Shown here: positions 7,616 through 13,411 of the stretch, one piece after another | Layout of the letters: each line of letters starts with the position of its first letter | How positions within the stretch are numbered: position 1 is the first letter of the stretch | The notes under the pieces: model-generated | Told to the model about the DNA's origin: nothing | Databases searched by the model: none | What the model saw: only the letters and a program-made list of their open reading frames with translations | Made by a program: the position numbers and the translations under genes | Origin: Streptomyces sp. NRRL WC-3742 | Lineage (GTDB): Bacteria; Actinomycetota; Actinomycetes; Streptomycetales; Streptomycetaceae | Length of the DNA stretch: 13,411 bases | Direction of reading: 5' to 3' | NCBI RefSeq assembly: GCF_000720635.1 | Contig: NZ_JOCF01000119.1 | Coordinates: 1-13,411 of the forward strand

Positions 7616-7834
7616 ACTTGAGGGCGAGAGATTCCGAAACCCCCCATTTCCGCAGGCCGGACGGGGTCGACCCCTGGTGACACTCCCCCACGGCCGACGC
7701 CCCAAGGCGCACCCTCGACGCCCCGGGCACCGTGCGCAAGACTGCTGCCCAGCAGCATCCGCGCTCCCACGCACCAGCACGACGCACCGATCCGCCACCG
7801 CCGACAACCCCAACCCCCATTGGAGAGCCACCCG

Positions 7835-9241
7835 GTGACGAACCGCCAACTGCTGGAGATCCCCTTCACATCCGGCCGCTCAGGCGTCGGACCGGCCACC
7901 TGGGGCCAACGCGCCTTCTGGGACACCATCCGCGCCCTCGCCCCGGCCGACAGACCGCGCTACAACGTCGCCGGGGGCGCCCCGATCGACCCCGGCCTCC
8001 CCCTGCCCGTCCTCGTCGACGCGCTGGCCCAGCTCCTCCGCCTGCACGACTCCCTGCGCACCCGGCTGTTCCCCGGCAAGGACGGGCAGCTGCTCCAAAC
8101 CGTCGACGCCGAAGGGACGTTGACCCTGGAGGTGCACTCCTGCCCGGACACCGACGGCCTGCCCGAGGCCGGCGCCCGCCTGCACCGGGAGCTCTCCGCG
8201 CGCACCTTCGACACCGCCATGGAGTGGCCGCTGCACGTCGCCGTCATCGAGGCGGACGGACTGGTCCGCTACGCCACCCTGGCCCTGCCCCACACCGCCG
8301 TGGACGGCGCGGGGATGAACCGCCTGGTCGCCGACCTCGCCGCGCTCTGCCTCGGCAGCACCCCCGCCGAACTGGCCGAACTGCGCGTCCCCGCCCGGCA
8401 GCCGCTGGAGGAGGCCGAGTTCCAGCGCTCGCCCCGGGGAGCGCGACGGGACTCCGCCGGCCGCCGGGAGTTCCTGCGCAAGCTGCGCAGCGGCCCCGCC
8501 CGCCAGTTCCCGAGGCCCGCCGGGCCACCCGACCCCGGGCCCGCCGACCCCAAGACCGCCCACCCCGAGGCCGCCGACCCCGCCGCCCGGTTCCCCAACG
8601 CGGTACTGCGCTCCCCCGCCCTGGCGATCGCCGTCGAGCAGGTCGCCGCCGGCCACCGGGCGAGCACCTCCTCGGTGCTGCTGGCGGCCGTCGCCGCGAT
8701 GACGGCCCGGATGTCCGGCTCGAACGACGCGCTGATCGACGTCGTGGTCAGCAACCGCTTCCTGCCCGAGCTGGCCAACTCGGTCAGCGCGGTCGCCGGC
8801 GAGGTACTGCTCCATCTCCCGGACGCGGACGGGGAGTTCGGCGCACTGGTGCGCCGCACCCACGCCGCCGCGCTCGGCGGCTACCTGAACTCGTACTACG
8901 ACAGGACCGCACTGGACGCCCAGATCGCGGAGCTGACCGCCGAGGGCGTGCCGCTGGCCGACCGCTCCTGCGTCTTCAACGACGTCCGCGAGGTGGTCCC
9001 CCCGGGCACCGACGCCCCCGGGGAGCCGGGCGCGACCACCCTCACCTGGCCGGTGGACTTCGAGCCGCGCCCCGGGCTGACGTACGCGCTGGACGCGGTG
9101 CAGTCGGGCGAGGCGCTGAGCCTGGCCATGACGGCCGATCCGGCCGTGCTGCCCCGCCCGGAGATGGAGCGCTTCCTGTACGGGGTCGAGGAGACGGTCC
9201 TGAGCGAGGCCCGCGCGCTCGGCCAGGTGCCCACTGCCTGA
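7835..9241 (+). CDS. Stand-alone NRPS-type condensation-domain protein
   Basis: A 468-residue protein formed by a single condensation fold. It shows a WGQ-FW start motif (residues about 20-30), LRLHDSLRTRLF (68-79) matching core motif C2, and PHTAVDG (152-158) matching the active-site HHxxxDG. The second, catalytic His is kept as H153 with D157-G158, while the first His is Pro. The C-terminal lobe has VVVSNRF and a late FEPRPGLTYALDA segment, as in condensation and related acyltransferase domains. There is no adenylation, carrier or thioesterase domain in the protein or nearby. It therefore probably joins an acyl or aminoacyl group supplied from elsewhere to an amine or alcohol. GTG 7835 is preferred over TTG 7820 because GGAG (7822-7825) sits 9 bases before it. 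Residues 226-252 are a Pro/Ala/Asp-rich linker between lobes. Confidence 0.85.
   Translation: MTNRQLLEIPFTSGRSGVGPATWGQRAFWDTIRALAPADRPRYNVAGGAPIDPGLPLPVLVDALAQLLRLHDSLRTRLFPGKDGQLLQTVDAEGTLTLEVHSCPDTDGLPEAGARLHRELSARTFDTAMEWPLHVAVIEADGLVRYATLALPHTAVDGAGMNRLVADLAALCLGSTPAELAELRVPARQPLEEAEFQRSPRGARRDSAGRREFLRKLRSGPARQFPRPAGPPDPGPADPKTAHPEAADPAARFPNAVLRSPALAIAVEQVAAGHRASTSSVLLAAVAAMTARMSGSNDALIDVVVSNRFLPELANSVSAVAGEVLLHLPDADGEFGALVRRTHAAALGGYLNSYYDRTALDAQIAELTAEGVPLADRSCVFNDVREVVPPGTDAPGEPGATTLTWPVDFEPRPGLTYALDAVQSGEALSLAMTADPAVLPRPEMERFLYGVEETVLSEARALGQVPTA
8510..8590 (+). repeat. Low-complexity PADP-type linker inside the condensation gene
   Basis: Residues 226-252 consist of degenerate short units around the tripeptide (P/A/H)-DP or -HP, for example PPDP, PADP, TAHP and AADP. 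At the DNA level these are imperfect repeats of GCCGACCCC. The stretch falls between the two lobes of the condensation fold, where a flexible loop is tolerated. Confidence 0.6.
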
Positions 9242-9255
9242 GCCCCGGAGCGAGC

Positions 9256-9291
9256 GAGGGGCGGCCCGGGCCATCGCCCGGGCCGCCCCTC
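9256..9291. terminator. Perfect 16-bp bidirectional terminator
   Basis: GAGGGGCGGCCCGGGC (9256-9271) and GCCCGGGCCGCCCCTC (9276-9291) are exact reverse complements around CATC. It lies 14 bases after the condensation gene stop and 19 bases from the stop of the converging M1 peptidase gene, so it can end transcription from both sides. Confidence 0.85.
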
Positions 9292-9310
9292 TGCCCGCGA
9301 GCAGTACCCG

Positions 9311-10852
9311 TCAGTGCCCCGCAGTGTGCCCCGCGGCGTGCTCCGCCGTGCTCTCCTGGATCTTCTTCCAGGACTTCGGCTCCACCGGCGCCGCGTCCGT
9401 CCCCTGCGCGGACGGCGAGGCCGCCGCCAGGGAGGCGGCAGCACCGGGGGCCACCGGACCGACGGCCGGCTTGGACGGGGTGAACAGCCAGGTGGTGAAG
9501 AGGTCGCCGAGCTTCTTGCCCGACACCTTCTCCGCGTACGCCTGGAACTCCGGGATGGTGGCGTTGCCGTAGCGGTGCTCGGTCGGCCAGCCCTTGAGGA
9601 TCGCGAAGAAGTCCTCGTCCCCGACGGCGTTGCGCAGCGCCTGGATGGCCACCGCGCCCCGGTCGTAGACGGCGCCCGCGAACTGGTTGTCCGGGCCCGG
9701 GTCGCCCGGCTTGACCGTCCAGAACGGGTCCTCGGCCGGGTGCGAGGCGTACACGTAGTCGGCGAGCTGCTGGGCGGTGCCCTCGTTCTCGTGCTCGGAC
9801 CAGAGGTACTGCGCGTAGCGGGCGAAGCCCTCGTTGAGCCAGATGTCGCTCCAGCGCGAGAGCGAGACGCTGTCCCCGAACCACTGGTGGGCCAGCTCGT
9901 GCGCCACCACCGAGGTGTTGGCGCCCCGGGAGAACTGCTTGGGGCTGTAGAAGACCCGGGTCTGGCTCTCCAGCGCGTAGCCGGTCGTCACGTTGGGCAC
10001 GTAGCCGCCGACCGAGCTGAACGGGTAGTCGCCGAAGTAGCCGCTGAGGAAGTCCACCACTTCGCCGGTGCGCTCGACGCTGGCGCGGGCGGCGTCGGCG
10101 TTCTCGCCGAGGTCCTTGCTGTACGCGGTGTAGACGGGCAGGCCGCTGGGGGTGGTGTCCTGGGCGATGTCGAACTTGCCGACGGCGAGGGTGGCCAGGT
10201 ACGTCGCCTGCGGCTTGTTCTCGCGCCAGGTGTAGCGCGTCCAGCCGGCCGTGGAACTGGTGCCGGTCAGCACGCCGTTGCTGATCACCTGGTTGCCGTC
10301 CGGCACGAGCACCGAGACGTCGTAGGTGGCCTTGTTGCCCGGGTGGTCGTTGCTCGGGAACCACCACCAGGCGCCCTCGGGCTCGCCGGCGGCGACCCCG
10401 CCGTCGGGGGTGCGCAGCCAGGCGGTGAAGCCGTACTTCTTGACGGTGGACGGCACGCCCTTGTAGCGGACCACCACGGTGGCCTGGGCGCCCTTGGGCA
10501 GCGGCCGGGCCGGGGTGATCTCGAGCTCCTGCTCGCCGCTGGTGGCGAAGGTGGCGGGGCGGCCGTTGACGCGGACCTCGGAGACGTTCAGCGCGAAGTC
10601 GAGGTTGAAGCGGGAGAGGTCCTGGGTGGCCGTGGCCAGAATGGTGGTGGTGCCCTCGAGCTCGTCGGTGGCGGGCTGGTACTTGAGCCGGATGTCGTAG
10701 TGGGAGACGCGGTAGCCGCCGTTCCCGTAGGTCGGGTAGTACGGGTCGCCGATCCCGGCGGCGCCGGGTTGGAAGTCCGCGGCCGAGGCCGGGACGGCGA
10801 GCAGCAGGCTCAGGGCACTGGCGGCGGCGGAGACGATCAGCCTCTTGCGCAA
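9311..10852 (-). CDS. Secreted M1-family zinc metallopeptidase (aminopeptidase N-like)
   Basis: A 513-residue protein with a Sec signal peptide: basic LRKR then a hydrophobic core ending in VPASA, with cleavage near residue 24. TTG 10852 is chosen because GGAGGA lies 6 bases upstream; this start puts the signal peptide right at the N-terminus. The gluzincin site is HELAH (H318-E319-L-A-H322) with the third zinc ligand E341 in NEGFA, exactly 18 residues after the second His. The substrate-anchoring GAMEN motif is represented by GYALES. It lacks the large C-terminal helical domain of full-length aminopeptidase N, as is usual for short actinobacterial members. The end of the protein is a Ala/Ser/Pro-rich tail with H505, H509 and H513. 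Expected role: extracellular peptide degradation and nutrient release. Confidence 0.92.
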   Translation of the reverse strand: MRKRLIVSAAASALSLLLAVPASAADFQPGAAGIGDPYYPTYGNGGYRVSHYDIRLKYQPATDELEGTTTILATATQDLSRFNLDFALNVSEVRVNGRPATFATSGEQELEITPARPLPKGAQATVVVRYKGVPSTVKKYGFTAWLRTPDGGVAAGEPEGAWWWFPSNDHPGNKATYDVSVLVPDGNQVISNGVLTGTSSTAGWTRYTWRENKPQATYLATLAVGKFDIAQDTTPSGLPVYTAYSKDLGENADAARASVERTGEVVDFLSGYFGDYPFSSVGGYVPNVTTGYALESQTRVFYSPKQFSRGANTSVVAHELAHQWFGDSVSLSRWSDIWLNEGFARYAQYLWSEHENEGTAQQLADYVYASHPAEDPFWTVKPGDPGPDNQFAGAVYDRGAVAIQALRNAVGDEDFFAILKGWPTEHRYGNATIPEFQAYAEKVSGKKLGDLFTTWLFTPSKPAVGPVAPGAAASLAAASPSAQGTDAAPVEPKSWKKIQESTAEHAAGHTAGH

Positions 10853-10885
10853 CGTGGGTCCTCCAGGATCACCGGAACGTCGGGG

Positions 10886-10909
10886 TTGGATCGATGTTGG
10901 ATCGATCCA
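10886..10909. promoter_or_regulatory. Direct repeat plus palindrome in the M1 peptidase leader
   Basis: TTGGATCGAT occurs at 10886-10895 and again at 10897-10906, one DNA turn (11 bp) apart. The second copy is part of the perfect 12-bp palindrome TGGATCGATCCA (10898-10909). It lies 34-57 bases upstream of the TTG start on the - strand, probably downstream of the promoter, where a bound repressor could block transcription. Confidence 0.45.
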
Positions 10910-10938
10910 TGTCCCGGTGGGACCCAAGCCACTCTCAA

Positions 10939-10944
10939 ATTATG
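10939..10944 (-). promoter_or_regulatory. Probable -10 element of the M1 peptidase gene
   Basis: On the - strand CATAAT differs from TATAAT by one base and sits in an AT-rich island (about 10934-10965) unlike the surrounding DNA. The best -35 candidate at 16-18 bases upstream (CTGTTT or CCTGTT) is poor. Transcription would begin near 10932, giving a leader of about 80 bases. Confidence 0.45.
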
Positions 10945-11009
10945 AGCTGTTCATGATAAGAAACAGGCCGAAATGACCGCGCTACACGCGCCCCTCGCTC
11001 AGGCGCCCC

Positions 11010-11882
11010 TCACGCCCCCAGCGCGACCGGTGCCCGCACCAGGGAGCCGTACTCCGTCCAGGAGCCGTCGTAGTTCTTGACGTGCGGGTAGCCGAGCAGC
11101 TCCGTCAGCGCGAACCAGGTGTGCGCCGAGCGCTCGCCGATCCGGCAGTACGCGATCACCTCGCGCTCCGGCTCCACGCCCTTGCCGCCGTACAGCGCCC
11201 GCAGCTCCTCCGCCGAACGGAACGAGCCGTCGTCCCGGGCCGCCTGCGACCAGGGCACGTTCACGGCGCCGGGGATGTGCCCGGGCACCTGGGCCTGCTC
11301 CTGCGGCAGGTGCGCCGGGGCGATCAGCTCGCCCCGGAACTCGGCCGGGGAGCGGACGTCCACCAGCACCGCGTCCGCCCCGGGCTTGGCGAAGACCTCC
11401 GCCTTGGCCAGCACTTCGTCACGCAGAGCGCGCAACTGCGGGCGCTCGGGGCCGGTCAGCCGGTAGGAGGTGTGCTGGTAGTCCATCACCTCGGCGGTGA
11501 GCTCACGCCCCTCCAGCTCCCACTTCTTGCGCCCGCCGTCCAGCAGCCGCACCGGGCCGAAGCCGCGCAGCCGCAGCAGCCAGAAGGCGTACGCGGCGAA
11601 CCAGTTGCTGTTGCCCCCGTACAGGACGACGGTGGTGTCCTCCTCCACCCCGGCCGCCCGCAGCAGGTGCTGGACGGCCGCGCGGTCCGCGTAGTCGCGG
11701 CCGACGCTGCTGTGCAGGTCGGTCGTCCAGTTCCAGCCGACGGCGCCGGGGATGTGGGCCCGGTCGTAGGCGGCGGTGTCCTCGTCGACCTCGACGATCC
11801 GCACCGTCCCGTCGTCCAGGTGGCGCGCGAGCCGCTCGGTGCTCACCAGCGACTCGGGGTGCGCGTACTCCTTGCCGGTCAT
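11010..11882 (-). CDS. sseA: Two-domain thiosulfate/3-mercaptopyruvate sulfurtransferase (rhodanese)
   Basis: A 290-residue cytoplasmic protein with tandem rhodanese domains. The N-terminal domain (about 15-135) carries YGGNSNWFAAYAF where an active-site loop would be, and has no Cys, as in other tandem rhodaneses. The C-terminal domain (about 160-285) has VDVRSPAEFRGE and the catalytic loop CRIGER with the persulfide-forming Cys246. The CRIGERS-HTWFAL pattern is that of actinobacterial SseA-type enzymes, which move sulfur from thiosulfate or mercaptopyruvate to acceptors such as cyanide or thiols. ATG 11882 follows AAGGAGG at 7 bases, an excellent ribosome site. Its usual partner in Streptomyces sulfur loci, a DUF1416 gene, is not next to it, so this may be a second copy. 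The promoter must lie in or next to the TnpB remnant upstream. Confidence 0.9.
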   Translation of the reverse strand: MTGKEYAHPESLVSTERLARHLDDGTVRIVEVDEDTAAYDRAHIPGAVGWNWTTDLHSSVGRDYADRAAVQHLLRAAGVEEDTTVVLYGGNSNWFAAYAFWLLRLRGFGPVRLLDGGRKKWELEGRELTAEVMDYQHTSYRLTGPERPQLRALRDEVLAKAEVFAKPGADAVLVDVRSPAEFRGELIAPAHLPQEQAQVPGHIPGAVNVPWSQAARDDGSFRSAEELRALYGGKGVEPEREVIAYCRIGERSAHTWFALTELLGYPHVKNYDGSWTEYGSLVRAPVALGA

Positions 11883-11942
11883 TCCCGGCCTCCTTCGGCG
11901 CTGCCAGGGCGTCCGATCACAGGCACGGGGAAGCACCGGCGA

Positions 11943-11984
11943 CCGGGCCGGACATTTCGAACGTACGCCGGACGTCCGGCCCGG
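11943..11984. repeat. 11-bp inverted repeat upstream of the sulfurtransferase
   Basis: CCGGGCCGGAC (11943-11953) pairs exactly with GTCCGGCCCGG (11974-11984) across 20 bases. The right arm overlaps the perfect 12-bp palindrome CCGGACGTCCGG (11968-11979). On the - strand the loop holds TACGTT, a possible -10 hexamer for the sulfurtransferase gene. It may be a regulatory structure or simply GC-rich debris of the transposon fragment. Confidence 0.4.
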
Positions 11985-12036
11985 GCCACCCGGTCCGGGC
12001 GCCTTCCTCGATGCCGTCAGCGCCTTGAACAGCTCG

Positions 12037-12066
12037 CCGGAAGAGATGAGACCGGAAGAGATGAGA
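12037..12066. repeat. Tandem 15-bp duplication inside the TnpB remnant
   Basis: CCGGAAGAGATGAGA occurs twice in perfect tandem (12037-12051 and 12052-12066), followed by a partial third copy (GGAGATGA). Being 15 bp long it keeps the frame and reads as a repeated SHLFR on the - strand. It looks like a recent slippage duplication in DNA no longer under selection. Confidence 0.8.
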
Positions 12067-12224
12067 GGAGATGAACGGCAGCCCGGCGGCACGGGCCGTC
12101 CCACGTGCTCGCAGAGCATCGTCGAAGACCACCCGGGCACACCCGAACACTCCTGCCGGCGCGGAACGCCGACGGCTGTTCAGGCACAGGCGGAACCTGT
12201 ACCGGAGCTGCACAGTGATCATCC

Positions 12225-12245
12225 CCGCGCTTCCCGGGAAGGCGG
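12225..12245. terminator. Palindrome after the small secreted protein gene
   Basis: The perfect 12-bp palindrome CTTCCCGGGAAG (12230-12241) is extended by CCGC and GCGG on either side with one bulged G. It lies 10 bases beyond the stop of the small secreted gene and directly before the TnpB remnant start. It may be that gene's terminator or a leftover left-end hairpin of the transposon. Confidence 0.4.
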
Positions 12246-12254
12246 CAGCCGGGC

Positions 12255-12581
12255 TCAGGAGAAGATGACCGAGCGCAGCTTGAGCCGGTCACCGAGCCTC
12301 TTGCCGGGGTTCATCACGTAGTAGGTGTCGCCGTTGCAGCCGAAGTCCAGGAACACCGTCGCCGTGGAGGTGGTGAAGTTGTCCGGCGCGAAGGCCGGGG
12401 CCGCCTCGGTGGCACCGAAGAGGTCGATGCACTTCCCGCTCTCCGGATCCGCGATCCCGGCCGGGACTCCGGGGCCGACCTTGTAGAGGAAGTCGCCGGT
12501 GGCCGCGTTGGCCGACAGCGGGGCGGACAGGACGAGGGCGGCGGCGCTGGCGACGGCGAGCGCGGCGTTGCGGAGACGCAT
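12255..12581 (-). CDS. Small secreted protein of unknown function
   Basis: This 108-residue precursor has a clear Sec signal peptide (MRLRN, then an Ala/Val/Leu core ending SANA) with cleavage near residue 26. The mature part is about 82 residues with two cysteines, one in GKCIDL and one in DFGCNGD, which could form one disulfide. It has an aromatic/glycine-rich C-terminus ending in LGDRLKLRSVIFS. I recognise it as one of the small secreted proteins common in Streptomyces, but know of no assigned function. ATG 12581 is chosen because the signal peptide starts there and AAAGG lies about 10 bases upstream. The frame stays open to an ATG at 12704, but that part runs through the AT-rich promoter region. 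The gene is flanked by its own upstream control region and a palindrome downstream, so it is probably transcribed alone. Confidence 0.82.
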   Translation of the reverse strand: MRLRNAALAVASAAALVLSAPLSANAATGDFLYKVGPGVPAGIADPESGKCIDLFGATEAAPAFAPDNFTTSTATVFLDFGCNGDTYYVMNPGKRLGDRLKLRSVIFS

Positions 12582-12636
12582 GTTTGAGGGCCTTTCAGGT
12601 GGTACGCGCAGGTACCCGATGAATTGGTGCGAGATC

Positions 12637-12642
12637 ACCCTA
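12637..12642 (-). promoter_or_regulatory. Possible -10 element of the small secreted protein gene
   Basis: On the - strand TAGGGT fits TAnnnT and lies 55 bases before the ATG, in an AT-richer segment (12620-12710). The -35 region (CGTTTC or CCGTTT) is weak and lies inside the AACCG/CGGTT inverted repeat at 12653-12668. Confidence 0.3.
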
Positions 12643-12676
12643 GAGGCCCAAAAACCGCAGAAACGGTTCTCCCAAT

Positions 12677-12692
12677 CCACTCGTTCGAGTGG
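12677..12692. promoter_or_regulatory. Palindromic operator candidate upstream of the small secreted gene
   Basis: CCACTCG and CGAGTGG form a perfect 7-bp inverted repeat separated by TT. It sits about 100 bases upstream of the start codon and roughly 15 bases beyond the candidate -35, a normal position for an activator or a second operator site. The regulator is unknown. Confidence 0.45.
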
Positions 12693-12712
12693 TTTAGACA
12701 TCAAGACCGATA

Positions 12713-12737
12713 CCCGGCCGCCTCGGGCAGCGGCGGG
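12713..12737. terminator. Imperfect GC hairpin after the deacetylase gene
   Basis: CCCGGCCGC (12713-12721) pairs with GCGGCGGG (12730-12737) with one bulged G, 10 bases past the deacetylase stop on the - strand. It is a plausible but not strong terminator. Confidence 0.4.
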
Positions 12738-12747
12738 ACCGGGGCCC

Positions 12748-13411
12748 TCAGTTCGGCGGGGCGGTGAAGAAGTACCCGGAGTCGATCAGCGTCGGCAGAT
12801 ACGTCTTCAGCGCCGCCACCGTCTGCGAGCGGTCCCCGCCGCCGTCGTGGTTGAGCACGATCGCCCCCGGCCGCACGTCCTTCAGGATGCGGTCGGTGAT
12901 CGCCGAGGTGCCGGGCCGCGCCCAGTCCCGGGGGTCCACCGACCAGCCCATGTTCCGCATGCCGAGGTCGGCGGCCACCTTGAGCGAGACCGGGGACCAG
13001 TCGCCGCCGGGCGCCCGGAACCAGGTGGGCAGCCGGCCGGTGGTGCGGTGCAGCAGGTCCGAGGTGCGCTCCAGTTCCTCGCGCACCTTGGCCTCCGACA
13101 GGTGGCGCAGGTCCGGGTGGGTCCAGGTGTGGTTGGCGATGTGGTGGCCCCGGTCGGCGATCTCCCGCACCAGGGCCGGGTGCTCGGTGGCGTTCTCGCC
13201 GATCAGGAAGAAGGTGGCCCGGATGCCGTACTGCTGGAGCAGCGCCAGCACGGTCGGCGTGTACCGGGGGTCGGGTCCGTCGTCGATGGTGAGGGCGACC
13301 ACCCGCTGGGCCGCGTCCAGCTCGTACACGGGCTTGCTCTCCCGCTCGGTGAGCACCCGGTGGACGGGCTCCCCGGTGGCCGCGCCGGGGGCGGGCACGG
13401 ACGGGGACGGC
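12748..13411 (-). CDS. Secreted NodB-family polysaccharide deacetylase (N-terminus outside window)
   Basis: The frame is open to the right edge, so about 221 residues are visible and the beginning is missing. All five NodB motifs are present: TIDDGP (catalytic and metal Asp), NHTWTH (two metal His), RAPGG, DPRDW, and LNHDGGG with the catalytic His. This predicts an active metal-dependent de-N-acetylase acting on peptidoglycan, chitin-like or other N-acetylated glycans. A GTG at 13398 is possible but unlikely as the true start, because upstream codons still read as a Pro/Ser linker (PSPSVPAPG), which suggests a signal peptide or lipoprotein anchor further right. The length of the catalytic domain, about 190 residues, is normal for the family. 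The cell-wall role is inference from family and probable export. Confidence 0.9.
   Translation of the reverse strand, partial: PSPSVPAPGAATGEPVHRVLTERESKPVYELDAAQRVVALTIDDGPDPRYTPTVLALLQQYGIRATFFLIGENATEHPALVREIADRGHHIANHTWTHPDLRHLSEAKVREELERTSDLLHRTTGRLPTWFRAPGGDWSPVSLKVAADLGMRNMGWSVDPRDWARPGTSAITDRILKDVRPGAIVLNHDGGGDRSQTVAALKTYLPTLIDSGYFFTAPPN

Larger units (their letters stand above)
11942..12222 (-). pseudogene. tnpB: Decayed TnpB (IS200/IS605-type) N-terminal fragment
   Basis: On the - strand from ATG 12222, translation gives MITVQLRYRFRLCL, then GVFGCARVVFDDALRAR and AAGLPFISS. This matches the well-known N-terminus of TnpB/OrfB proteins of Streptomyces (RY-FRLYP, ..AFGCARVVFNDALRAR..). 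After about residue 52 the match continues in the next frame (GELFKALTASRK, compare LSK-LT-AKKT) and then returns to the first frame (ARTGWPGPDV, compare ..RAWLGEVSS). There are therefore at least two frameshifts, plus a 15-bp tandem duplication. The zinc-finger and RuvC parts, the guide RNA end and any TnpA are absent. It cannot make a working protein. It fills most of the 372-bp gap between the small secreted gene and the sulfurtransferase. The family comparison is from memory; the frame shifts are read from the sequence. Confidence 0.75.

Noticed and set aside
7820..7834. TTG 7820 as start of the condensation protein
   Set aside because: The GGAG ribosome site lies immediately after this codon and serves GTG 7835.
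7609..7929. 106-codon open frame on the - strand across the divergent promoter
   Set aside because: It overlaps the operator and the condensation gene start, has no ribosome site or recognisable domain, and is typical chance openness at this GC content.
10853..10927. ATG at 10927 as start of the M1 peptidase
   Set aside because: The added 25 residues run through the GGAGGA ribosome site and the repeated TTGGATCGAT operator-like region, and would bury the signal peptide.
10988..11011. Direct repeat GCGCCCCTC twice, 15 bp apart, at the sulfurtransferase stop
   Set aside because: Short, GC-rich and partly coding; such repeats are expected by chance here.
11883..12140. Upstream extension of the sulfurtransferase frame to ATG 12140
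   Set aside because: The extra 86 residues are Pro/Arg/Ser-rich and unlike any rhodanese. They are partly explained by the TnpB remnant, and ATG 11882 has an ideal AAGGAGG.
12582..12704. Upstream extension of the small secreted protein to ATG 12704
   Set aside because: It would translate the AT-rich promoter with its two inverted repeats and place 41 residues before the signal peptide.

Overview
The window is very GC-rich chromosomal DNA. Third codon positions are strongly G/C, GTG and TTG starts are common, there are twin-arginine and lipoprotein signals, a eukaryote-like Ser/Thr kinase fused to WD40 repeats, and long GC-rich hairpins between genes. All of this fits Streptomyces or a close relative such as Kitasatospora. 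I see ten genes that look intact, one degenerate P-loop gene that is open but apparently deleted internally, and one decayed transposon fragment. There are no tRNA or rRNA genes and no CRISPR array.

Layout. The left half (92-6187) is all on the + strand: a Tat-exported PHP-domain (CehA/McbA type) metallo-phosphoesterase, the degenerate P-loop kinase-like protein, a class I SAM methyltransferase closed by a strong terminator, a soluble Ser/Thr kinase with a seven-repeat WD40 domain, and a lipoprotein with a PknH-like extracellular domain. A perfect 14-bp hairpin that begins inside the lipoprotein stop codon separates this block from a converging gene.

The centre (6272-9241) is a divergent pair: an MFS exporter on - and a stand-alone NRPS-type condensation-domain protein on +. 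The 270-bp gap between them carries a MarR-like palindrome. It looks like a small self-contained metabolite, self-resistance or export module. No regulator gene and no adenylation or carrier-protein gene is visible in the window.

The right part (9311-13411) is all on -: a secreted M1 zinc metallopeptidase with a histidine-spaced C-terminal tail, a two-domain rhodanese (SseA-type), a 372-bp gap holding a frameshifted TnpB (IS200/IS605 family) N-terminal remnant, a small secreted protein of unknown function, and a secreted NodB-type polysaccharide deacetylase whose N-terminus runs off the window. Secreted and envelope-associated proteins (PHP protein, lipoprotein, M1 peptidase, small protein, deacetylase) make up about half of the genes.

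No large undescribed system stands out. The most interesting points are the condensation/MFS pair with its palindrome, the TnpB remnant, the kinase plus sensor-lipoprotein pair, and the P-loop protein that has lost its Walker lysine and probably its lid region.
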